Assembly (NCBI GenBank): GCA_035048495.1
Contig: CM068553.1
Location: 7,433,259-7,497,258 of the forward strand
Reading direction: 5' to 3'
From: Euptelea pleiosperma
Lineage: Eukaryota; Streptophyta; Magnoliopsida; Ranunculales; Eupteleaceae
DNA: 64,000 bases
Shown here: positions 1 to 8,811 of the stretch, in pieces
Layout of the letters: every line of letters starts with the position of its first letter
Position numbering within the stretch: position 1 is the stretch's first letter
Made by a program: the position numbers and the translations under genes
Notes under the pieces: generated by a model
What the model was told of the DNA's origin: nothing
Databases searched by the model: none
Seen by the model: only the letters and a program-made list of their open reading frames with translations

Positions 1-316
1 TTACAGGCCACAATATGAGCCACGTGGTATACTCTTAGAGGCCTCTGACCGTATGGATGTTTGTCCAATCCCTAGGTGGACCTACAAACCAAAAATCAGC
101 CTGATTAGTGATTTATAGATGTTGGATCTTTATACCTCAAATACTGCTCAAATTTCTACAGTTAAGATCTACCCATGAAAATAAGTCCAATCCAATACCT
201 ATAAATCACTAATCATGCAGATTTTTAGTTTTTAAGTCCACTTAGGGATTGGCCAAACATCCATACGGTCAGAGTTCTCTAAGTGTGTGCCACGTGGCTC
301 ATATCGTGTCCTGTAA
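1..316. mobile_element. F1 foldback MITE, near-complete copy
   Basis: Starts TTACAGGCCACAATATGAGC and ends in the matching inverse ending CCTGTAA. Arms of about 125 bp each carry GCCACGTGG, GACCGTATGGATGTTT, TAGGTGGACCTACAAACC and GATTAGTGATT, and face each other around a ~70-bp centre. No coding capacity. The left boundary coincides with the window edge, so a target duplication cannot be checked. Confidence 0.85.
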
Positions 317-407
317 CAGGAGCCCGGCATTTTAGGGCTGTAACTGGAGCCTGAGCCAAAAAGAAAAATGCAGAGTTTGAAGAGAAACTTCGGTCACAGC
401 AGGTCAC

Positions 408-588
408 AAGCCGCAATACGAGCCACGTGGTACATTATTAGAGGGCGCTGACCGTATGGATGTTTGGCCAGTCCCTCGGTGGACCTACAAACCAAAAATC
501 AGCCTGATTAGTGATTTCCAACCTTTTGATGTTTGCACCCAGATAATGCTCAAATTCCTATGGTTAAAATCAATCCATGAAAATAAGA
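408..588. repeat. F1 left half-element
   Basis: Same left arm and centre as the complete copies (GAGCCACGTGG at 420-430 through CCATGAAAATAA), but the right arm is absent. This is a deletion derivative. 589-800 shows nothing recognisable. Confidence 0.75.
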
Positions 589-811
589 ATAATTAAAAAG
601 TTGTCAGGCTTTAATAACCCCTTCTATGTAGGGGTAAATCTGTCAATTAAAAAAGTCATCAAGCGGTTATTAACATGTTTACCAGCCGATCCCACCCTTG
701 AACAAAATCCTGACTCCGCCGTTGCTCATGGCTGGGATTTAAGAAGTTATTAGGTTACACATGTATTGAGGTTGATGCACGATTAAAACTTCTGTCACAG
801 ATGCTTCTATC

Positions 812-1012
812 ACAACGCACAATACGAGCCACGTGGAACAATCTTAGTGGACTCTGACCCTATGGATGTTGGGCCAGTCCCTCGGTGGACCTATAAACCA
901 AAAATCAGCCTGATTAGTGATTTACAACCTTTGGATCTTTGCACCCAAATAACACTCAATAATTCTCAAATTCCCACCGTTATAATCAACACATGAAAAC
1001 AACTTCAATTGA
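812..1012. repeat. F1 left half-element
   Basis: Left arm from CACAATACGAGCCACGTGG to CACATGAAAACAACTTCAATT. The right arm is missing. 1013-1184 shows no recognisable feature. Confidence 0.75.
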
Positions 1013-1193
1013 ATCGATTAGGTAGACCCTCGTGTGGGTCTGATATTGTATTAGGTGGGTCTCACCCGCTAAGGTAGGCACACACAATCAATGCCTCGTA
1101 GCATATAGGTGGTACATATTCATGTGACCTATGTATAATGTCAATCAAATGGGTTCCATATGTTGCCACGTCGGCCAATGTGTCATTTAATCC

Positions 1194-1453
1194 AAGGTTT
1201 AAAAGGAGCCGTTATAACAGTATAACGGACTGGGGGCATTACCATTTTCCGTTATAAGGGCTGTTATAACGAATTTTAAGCTCTGGGCAAAAACAGAAAA
1301 TAACACGTAAATAATCCGGAAATTCAAATTTTCAAAAACTAAAAAAAAAAAATAACGGTCGTTATAATGAAAATAACTTTTAGAGCATTTTAACAGTATA
1401 TAACTTAACGGGGGAGGTCCGAATCCGTTAGAACGGCCGTTTTTTAAACCATG
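1194..1453. mobile_element. F2 foldback MITE with 9-10-bp target duplication
   Basis: Starts AAGGTTTAAAAGGAGCCG and ends GTTTTTTAAACCATG. The ends are inverted copies, and the interior is rich in GTTATAACGG. It is flanked on both sides by ATTTAATCCA (1185-1194 and 1454-1463, one base ambiguous at the left boundary). A 9-10-bp duplication with long inverted repeats suggests a Mutator-like non-autonomous element. Confidence 0.82.
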
Positions 1454-1689
1454 ATTTAATCCACTATCAAGTGGACTTCACATTCCAATTTGCAAGTGCC
1501 CTCACATGCTATAGAGGTGGCAGCATATCAAGGTCCCACGTGCCATTTTGGCCCACGTGTTATGTGATTAACATATCATGTGTATAACACATGCCAGATT
1601 GGCTCCTACTTGTCAAGTCTCAATTTATGCTAGAGTGGCTTCTACTGGACGGACGCAACTTTTAGAGCCAATGCAAATCACCTCGGTTT

Positions 1690-1806
1690 CACCCCATGAA
1701 AATGACTCCAATCCAACGCCCAGAAATCACTAATCAAGTTGATTTATGGTTTGTAGGCCCATCAATGGTCAGCGTCCTGTAAAAGTGTGCCACATGTCTC
1801 ATATTG
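1690..1806. repeat. F1 right half-element
   Basis: Right arm only: CCCATGAAAATGACTCCAAT through AATCACTAATCAAG to GTGTGCCACATG. It has an internal deletion. 1807-2093 shows no recognisable gene or repeat. Confidence 0.7.
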
Positions 1807-2093
1807 TGGGTGGTTCAAAGTTCAAACTTCCAATGTGTTTTACTTAATGGTAAATGAGTTTCAGATTTAATGGAAGATGGCATTTTGGTAAATGGCAAAC
1901 TAGTAAATACTTAAAAAATACAAGTAAAATGTTAAAAGAAAGTGTAATGATTACACTTTGGTATTTAACGGATCAAAATACTGTCGAGAAAATCGGCAAA
2001 TCTTACTTTTTGCCCAACGATTCGTGGTGTTCGCTCAGCAAAAAACTAGATTTGCACCATTGGAGATGCTCTTTAGGGGAGTAAGACTTTGAT

Positions 2094-2416
2094 GACAGGG
2101 TGCGATAGGAGCCACGTGGCATATGCTTAGAGGACTTTGACCGTATGGATGTTTTTCTAATCCCTATGTAGACCTACAAGAAAATAATCAGCTTGATTTG
2201 TGATTTCAAACCTTTGGATCTTTGTACCTCAAATAATGGTAATAATGCTCAAATTTCCCACGGTTAAAATCAACCCATCAAAACAATTCCAATACAACGC
2301 CTAGAAATTACTAATCGGGTTGATTTTTGGTTTGTAGGTCCACCTAATGATTGGCCAAACATCCATACGGTCAGAGTCCTCTAAGAGTGTCCCACGTGGC
2401 TCATATTGTGCCCTGT
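2094..2416. mobile_element. F1 foldback MITE, complete copy
   Basis: Ends ACAGGGTGCGATAGGAGCC and its inverse GGCTCATATTGTGCCCTGT. Intact GCCACGTGGC at 2111-2120 and CCCACGTGGC at 2391-2400. This is the best complete copy in the window at about 323 bp. No clear target duplication was recognised. The short open frames inside are not genes. 2417-2690 shows no recognisable feature. Confidence 0.87.
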
Positions 2417-2702
2417 CGTCGGCCTTGATGATGACAGGGCTAGTCATCAAAGTTTTATTCCTCTTAAGGAAGGTTTACAAGACGGAGACGAGGACGGGCC
2501 CGGCCGAAGAATTTTCAGCAAAAAGGAAAAAATCACCTCGTTGACTTGGTTGCGCCGAACACATGTTCTTTGTCGAAGTCACGCGAAAAGGCCAAAAATG
2601 CTGCCAGAAGTTTAAAAAGATCAAGAATTGATTCCGTATTACTTGATGCATATCAAGAATTTGCGGATCAACTCTCCATCACCATCATTTTGATGTGTGG
2701 AA

Positions 2703-3091
2703 CAAGGTTTAAAGGAGGCCGTTTTAACGGTTAAACGGACTGGGGGCGTTACTGTTTAAACCGTTTAAACCGCCGTTAAAACGGATTGAAACGGTCAGGG
2801 GTAAAAATGGAAAAAAAACGGAATTAAACGGATTTTAACTGTTTTAACGATTTTAACGGAAAAAAATGGAAAAAGTGGCTCTGAAATTCAAATTTTGAAA
2901 TTTGAAAATTAAAAAAAAAATAGAATTTAATGGATTTAAACAGAATTAAACGGTTTTAACGGCCGTTTTTTTCACAAAATTTTTCAAAATTAAACGGCTG
3001 TTTAAACGATTTTAACGGCAGTTAAAACCACAAAATGGCCTTTTTTTCAAAAACGATAAAACGGGTTTAAATGGCCGTTTTTAAAACCATG
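2703..3091. mobile_element. F2 foldback MITE with GTGTGGAA target duplication
   Basis: CAAGGTTTAAAGGAGGCCG at the left and GGCCGTTTTTAAAACCATG at the right, with repeated TTTAACGG/CCGTTAAAAC inside. GTGTGGAA lies on both sides (2695-2702 and 3092-3099). This subtype reads GTTTTAACGG rather than GTTATAACGG. Confidence 0.82.
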
Positions 3092-3249
3092 GTGTGGAAT
3101 TAGACAAAAATTACGACCCTGACCCTGATGTCGCTGATTACCGCACTATAACATGGCGCACCATGGAGATTATTGGTGATTCGACCGTTAAGAAGTAAAC
3201 GATATAAGCTGTTTGGGATAGGTTAACCATCCTAATTCGGTGCATATAT

Positions 3250-3447
3250 ATTTATTTTTTTTGATAATTCAGGTATCCCCACTGACATTAGTGATGGGAC
3301 TATTCTTATGGTTGTGTGCGCTTACCCAAGCGTTCCCGTACACACAACACGGTTAACTCAAGGAGGCATAGTCTCGAACTCACGACCTTGGGGAGCCTCC
3401 TCAAGTCGCTACGTCTTACTACTGAACCACTCCCCTTGGGGCTATTC
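3250..3447 (-). mobile_element. tRNA-derived SINE
   Basis: Read on the minus strand it starts about CCAAGGGGAGTGGTTCAGTA (box A-like) and has GTCGTGAGTTCGAGACT (box B-like) about 45 bp downstream. An unrelated body follows, ending in an A-rich tail (seen as the T-rich stretch at 3250-3262). That layout is an internal RNA polymerase III promoter followed by a retroposed body. No target duplication was clearly found. The protein-like frames across it on both strands are spurious. Confidence 0.72.
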
Positions 3448-3518
3448 TCTCTAGTATGCAGTGGGGGAGCCAAGATTTTGTTCAAGAGGGGCACAACCAA
3501 TTGAATATAACCAGCCAA

Positions 3519-3863
3519 GGTTTAAAAGGGACCGTTATAACGGACTGAGGGCATTACCATTTTTTTTTCCATTACAACAGGTTATAACAAAATGTAATGC
3601 TCAGGATAACCCGAAAAATGGAGCTGGAAAATTTCAAATTTTCAAAAAACGGAAAAATAATGAAAATAAAAGGCTATTTTTTTCACAAAATTTTTCAAAA
3701 AATAACAGTCGTTATTTTCGTTATAACGGAAAATATCAGCCATTACAATGAAAATGATGGTCGTTATTTTCTAGGCGCCTTAACGGCACATAACGTAATG
3801 GGGGAGGTCTGAATCTGTTATAACGGCCATTATTTTCGTTATAACGACATTTTTTTAACCATG
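3519..3863. mobile_element. F2 foldback MITE
   Basis: CAAGGTTTAAAAGGGACCG to TTTTTTTAACCATGG, with GTTATAACGG-type blocks throughout. The flanks AACCAGCC and AACCGGCT may be a decayed target duplication (6/8). Confidence 0.75.
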
Positions 3864-3865
3864 GA

Positions 3866-4160
3866 ACCGGCTACAAGATGAGCCACATGGCATATTCTTA
3901 TAGATTTCTGACCGTATAGATGTTTTGCTCAACCCTAGATGAACATATGGACAAACAAATTAGCCTGATTAGTGATTTCTAAGCATTGGATTAGAGTCAT
4001 TTTCATGGGTTGATTTTTAACCGGGGAATTTATATATTATTGAGCATTATTTGGGGTACAAAGATCCAATGGTTCGAAACCATTAATCAGGCTGATTTTT
4101 GGTCTGTATATCCACCTAGAGAGTACCCAAACATCCATACGGTCAGCGTCGGACACTAAA
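3866..4160. mobile_element. F1 foldback MITE, diverged copy
   Basis: Left arm GATGAGCCACATGGCATATTC with GACCGTATAGATG. Right arm AATCAGGCTGATTTTTGG to CATCCATACGGTCAGCGTC. The terminal part of the right arm is lost. Confidence 0.72.
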
Positions 4161-4254
4161 CTAAAACTTAAGGGGGGCACTAAGTTATAAAAAATTAAAA
4201 AAAAAAAACCTTATTTCAGTAATTTTTACGGAAAAGTTTTTAAATAAAAAAATC

Positions 4255-4745
4255 TTTTGAAAATTTACAAAAAATGTAACTAGATGCCCCTGACAAAAAT
4301 TAAGGCGCCACCTGACAGACGCCCTTTAAGAGGGCGTTTTCCATTTGAGAGAAACTGTTGTTCCAATACAGTGCAAGCCACGTGGTATACTCTTGGCAGA
4401 CATTGACCATATGGATGTTTGACCAATCACAACGTGGACCTACACACCAAAAATAAACATGATCGGTGGTTTCTAAGCGTTGAATTGAAGTTATTTTCAT
4501 AGGCTGATTTTAACCGTAGGAATTTGAGCATTATTAGAGTGCAAAGATCCAAAGGTTATAAATCACTAATCAGGATGATTTTTGGTTTGTAGGTCCACCG
4601 AGGGACTGGCCAAACATCCATACGGACAGCGTCCACTAAAAGTGTGCCATGTGGCCCATATTGTATTGTAAAAGAAGTTTTACTCGTCAATGGACAAAAA
4701 CCCTTTCAAAGGGCGTCCGTCTAGTTACTTTTTTTGTAAATTTTC
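4255..4745. mobile_element. F1 element with extended outer arms (composite foldback)
   Basis: The F1 core (about 4362-4676) sits inside further inverted repeats. The left side holds AACTAGATGCCCCTGAC and ACGCCCTTTAAGAGGGCGTT, and the right side holds ACCCTTTCAAAGGGCGTCC and GTCTAGTTAC. The same outer arms surround an F1 core at 21121-21880, so the larger unit is a repeat subfamily, not a chance nesting. 4160-4254 and 4746-4836 are AT-rich. Confidence 0.7.
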
Positions 4746-4845
4746 ATAAGTTTTTTTTTGTTTTTTAGAAATAGTTTAAACTTTATTTTTGTTTTTTCAT
4801 AATTTTTATTTTGTTTCAAACATCTAAAAGTTGATAATCTTAACC

Positions 4846-5799
4846 ATGGTTGAAAAAACAACCATTATAACGAAAATAATGGCCGTTATAACGGATTCAG
4901 ACCTCTCCCATTTGGTGATGTACTGTTTTCACCCTCAGAAAATAACGACCATTATTTTAGTTAAAGGGCCATTAATTTCCGTTATAACAAAAATAACAAC
5001 CGTTATTTTGATCAGAATGAGATTTGATAAGAAGGAAATGGATATTGGTAGATTATTGTGTTATGTGCAAAGGCATGTGGGGAGAATACTAACCATTTGC
5101 TAGTACATTGTGAATTTGCGAGACAGGTGTGGTTGCTCTTCCTAGTGCATGCGGGAGTTGCTTGGGTTTTTCCGGAATCCCTAGGTGTAATGGTGGCGAG
5201 TTGGCCAAAGGTACCTATGTCGGAGAGGGGCAAGTCGTTGTGGAAGCTGATTTCGTTTGCAAATATTTGAGGAGTTTGGTTAAAGTGGAATAAGAGAACC
5301 TTTGAGGATAAGGAGATTTCTCTAGCCCAAGTCATCATAAATATTAAGGCACACTCTTATTCCGATGGGGCAGTATATCTCATGAGATGAGAGGGACCTT
5401 CTTTAGTGACATGGTTTTTCGGTTTGATCGGATGTTGATGTGATTTGTTGTTTTTTGTTTCTTGTTGTTTTTTGGTTTCACTAAACTTTGTTTGCTATTT
5501 GAGATCACCTTGATCTCCTTCTATACATCCATCTGGACTTATAAAAAAAAATTTTGCTATTTTCTGAAAAAAAAATTGTTTAAAAAAATCGTTATTTTTG
5601 TTATTTTATGTTATAAATTTTATTTAAAAATTTGAACTTTAGTGCCTTTTTTCGATTATTTCTATTATTTTTCGTTATTTCCTTTATTTTCCATTTTTGC
5701 CCCTATGCGTCACAATCCAATATAACTGCCATTATGATGGAGAAAAAGGGTAACACCCCCAGTCCGTTATACCGTTATAACTGCCCCTTTTAAACCTTG
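4846..5799. mobile_element. F2 foldback MITE split by a LINE fragment, perfect 9-bp target duplication
   Basis: Inverse orientation to the other F2 copies: starts ATGGTTGAAAAAACAACC and ends CCCCTTTTAAACCTTG. ATCTTAACC flanks both ends exactly (4837-4845 and 5800-5808). The left arm stops near 5013 and the right arm resumes near 5550. The interval is a LINE 3' fragment that inserted later. Confidence 0.85.
5014..5548 (+). mobile_element. LINE 3' fragment (reverse-transcriptase-associated zinc-binding region)
   Basis: One frame reads CGENTNHLLVHCEFARQVW, the C-x-HLL-x-HC motif found at the C-terminus of plant L1-type LINE polyproteins, followed by WLKWNKRTFEDKE in the matching position. It ends in an A-rich tail (5540-5550). 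It is 5'-truncated and coding-dead, and nested in the F2 copy at 4846-5799. Confidence 0.78.
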
Positions 5800-5910
5800 A
5801 TCTTAACCATTCAATCAACATATATATTATTTGTGTATACTCTTCTCTGGTTTTTATTTTGATCCTCCAAAGAGGATATTCCCAATTTCTTCGGACATTC
5901 TTATAATACT

Positions 5911-5941
5911 AGTAATTAAAAGCCCGTGCTAAGCACGGGCA
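5911..5941 (-). mobile_element. Helitron 3' terminus
   Basis: On the minus strand: hairpin GCCCGTGC-TTA-GCACGGGC, then TTTTAATTA and the terminal CTAG followed by T. A GC hairpin about 10 bases before CTRR with a T target is the standard Helitron 3' end. The element body would extend to higher coordinates, but an F1 relic follows within about 60 bp, so this is a truncated or very short copy. Confidence 0.65.
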
Positions 5942-5996
5942 CAGTAAAATTAAATTATTATATAAAAATGTTTTTTGGTTTTTTCGAAAAAATAAA

Positions 5997-6990
5997 TTAC
6001 ACAAAAATCAACCAGATTATTATTGATTTCTAAACTCGGTACCTGTGTACCCAAAAAAATAATGCTTGATTCCACGGTTAAAAATAAACAAATGAAAATA
6101 ACTATAATCCAAGCATTATTTTAGATTAGGGAATTTTTGACATACCTCCCTATGTTATCTTTGAAATTTGACATACCCCCCCCCCCCCCTATGACTTGGT
6201 CCAAGGTTAGTTGACTAATGTTGACCCAAGTTGACCACCATATTTTACATTAAAAGACAAAAATACCCTTGTCTTCAACAATGGAAGAAGGGTTTGGATC
6301 ATAATGACCAAACCCCCAAATCAAATGGCTGTGGTGGACGGCGAGCCAAGAGATACCAATGGGTTAGTTGTCTAGCACCGGAGACCAACCCACCGGAGTC
6401 TCATGTCTGTCATCCACCACTCTAGCGAAAATTAAAAAACCCATTGGTATCTTGAGTTCCCCTGTTTTTTTTTTTAAACACCAACTTCAAAAAAAAACTT
6501 TTAGGACTGAAGTGGCATTGCAATACAAATATTAAGATCTGAATCTATTTTTGGGCATTGGGGACTCCCTCCATATATTGATTGGATATTTTTGAATAAT
6601 AATAGCTAGAAGATCATCTATTTTCAAGTTAAGATTGGATGAGAAATACAAGCTAGAGTCTATGGTTGGATGACCCAATGGATTTTTTAATTTTTATCGG
6701 AGTGGTGGATGATTGGCATGAGACTCCCATCATTTGATTTGGCTTGCCGTCCACCACAACCATTTAATTTGGGGGTTTGGTTTTGGTCCAAACCCTTGGA
6801 AGACAAGGGTATTTCTGCCTTTTTAATGTAAAATATGGTGGTCAACTCGGGGGTTTATGTCAAAAAATTCCTTTAGATTATTTTGATTAAAAATAAATCA
6901 GGCTTATTTATAGTTTGTAATTCCACTTAGGGATTGTCCAAATATACACCCGGATCTCTAAGAACGTGCCACATGGCTCATACATTATTG
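5997..6990. repeat. F1 relic split by a 743-bp foldback
   Basis: Left part CAACCAGATTATTATTGATT to AATCCAAGCATTATT. Right part AATAAATCAGGCTTATTTATAG to GTGCCACATGGCTCATAC. The halves are separated by the 6129-6871 insertion. 6991-7836 shows no recognisable gene or repeat; a minus-strand open stretch at about 7280-7507 has no domain I can name. Confidence 0.7.
6129..6871. mobile_element. Mutator-like foldback element with perfect 9-bp target duplication
   Basis: Ends GGGAATTTTTGACATA and its inverse TATGTCAAAAAATTCC, with TTTAGATTA on both sides (6120-6128 and 6872-6880). Long inverted arms extend through AAAGACAAAAATACCCTTGT, CCAAACCCCCAAATCAAATG and GGTGGACGGCGAGCCAAGAG. It includes a C-only tract of about 16 bases near 6176-6190. 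No coding capacity. Confidence 0.87.
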
Positions 6991-7869
6991 ACGAACTCCG
7001 TCATCAAAGATTTAGTGCAGAGTCCTGCTATCCCACAAATAGCTGGACAAAAATTCCTTATTGAGGCTATTAACCTTTGGATTCAAGATCAGACTTTTAG
7101 ATAGGGTTTTATAAACCTATAACTAAAAATAAAAACACAGACAAAATGTACCTCATAAAAATTCTAATATATTTAGAAAAAAAAATAGCACCAATAATCG
7201 TATCTCGAAAAAATAGAGGTTCAGTGCAAGGAAACAACTCCAGTGCTCCTAGCATGCACCCAATTTTCAATTGCCACTTTTAATTGTAAGGAACTTCTAC
7301 CCAAGCTCTTGCTCCCTCTCCCACTTTCATTGCCAACCAAGTGGGTAGGGATCCATAGCATCCATACTGGCAAACTGACCCAATAGCTTTGTAATAGGCA
7401 GAATAAATCATCAGAAGTTTGATCGATGTAGTCCATGAATTGTATTGGGGTTCACAACCGTTTATCTCTTGAGCTTTTCCTTCTATCGTTGGATCACAGG
7501 TACTCATTGTAGGATTGTAGAGACCAACGCAACTGACACTCTACAAAAGAAGTCATCAATTTAGTAATGTTCACACATTTCGGGGATTTGTCTGATGCAT
7601 GATCTGATACTTGGTATTTAAAAATAGATGAATCCGAGGCAACTTGATAATATTTCCATGAAGAAAACATAATGATTTTTGAGATTTTGAAATGATCTCT
7701 CAAGCTCTTATAATGTGGATCCGCAAATAAGATCTAGGATTCACCTCAAAGATTAAACTAAGATCTTAATTTCACGAATGCAAAAGCATCATGATCAAAT
7801 CAAGAATCAAGAGAAATAAAAGAAGGACGATTGAACAATCACTATGACAAAAAGCAAAATTCATTGAAT

Positions 7870-8150
7870 ACAGCAGACAAGGTCCGTCGTAAATTTGCGT
7901 GCCAAGAATAAAAAATGTCTGATATAATCCGTCGTACATCGATTACTAAACGGCGGACTAAAATCGCCATTTATTTACGTCGGACGAAATCCACCGTTTC
8001 AATTTTCTGAGAATACAGCACACAAAATGACGAACCTAGTCCATCGTAAAGTAAAGACGGACTAGGTCCGCCGATTTAGTTTCATCACAAAACAGCGGAT
8101 TAAATCTGATGATTTTATTCTACAATAAACAACGGTCCATGTCCATCATT
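7870..8150. repeat. CACTA left subterminal repeats
   Basis: Repeated short motifs such as AAGGTCCGTCGTAAA, ATCCGTCGTACAT, ACGGCGGAC, GTCCATCGTAAAG and GGTCCGCCGATT in both orientations. In CACTA elements such subterminal arrays are the transposase binding sites. Confidence 0.75.
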
Positions 8151-8811
8151 TTTTGAAAATAAAAAATAAAAAAAAATGTTAGAATTCGGTGAAATAAATT
8201 TTTTATACCTGATTGATCACAAGATTAATCCAAAGTTCTCAAAAATATGTGCTTAAAATGCCACAAAATATCTAATTAGGCTCTAAAACATCCCATCATC
8301 CCCACCCACCCATAATCAGATGTAAATAAAAAAACAAGTTCATTAGATAAAAATATAGAAGTTTATTGAATGATCCTCTAAAGAGAGAAGCACACGAATT
8401 GACTTTTAACCAAATGAGAGGAAAAGAAACGATGACCCAATCCTGCGCACCGATATAAATAGACATGTTATATGATGCCAAGATCATTTGGTAGGGTTAG
8501 TTGTATCATGAAAGACTAGAAAAGTTTTATACAAAAAAGAAAGAAATGAAAAAAACTAATAAAGTTTGGATGTTGTACTAGTATGATAGTAATAGCTAGT
8601 ACTAGGGTATATATTCATACATAATTTTGAAAGCATAAAACCAAACATCCCTTTACAATAAATAACATAACATGCTTTGGATAGAAAAAATAAACAAAGA
8701 TCTTCATAAACTTCAATGAAGCTATTATCCTTGCCATACAATGTAAGTTATCAAAGACTGTAGTCAAGTTATGTCACAGTTGTAATTGTACTTCAACTCA
8801 GGGAAAACAAC

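Noticed and set aside
3306..3518. Small proteins on both strands at the SINE
   Set aside because: They overlap the A/B-box SINE and its flanks and have no domain. Coding is not supported.
7221..7510. Minus-strand exon-like stretch (about 75 residues)
   Set aside because: Open and of fair composition, but no motif I recognise, no clear splice partners, and flanked by repeats. Not supported as a gene.
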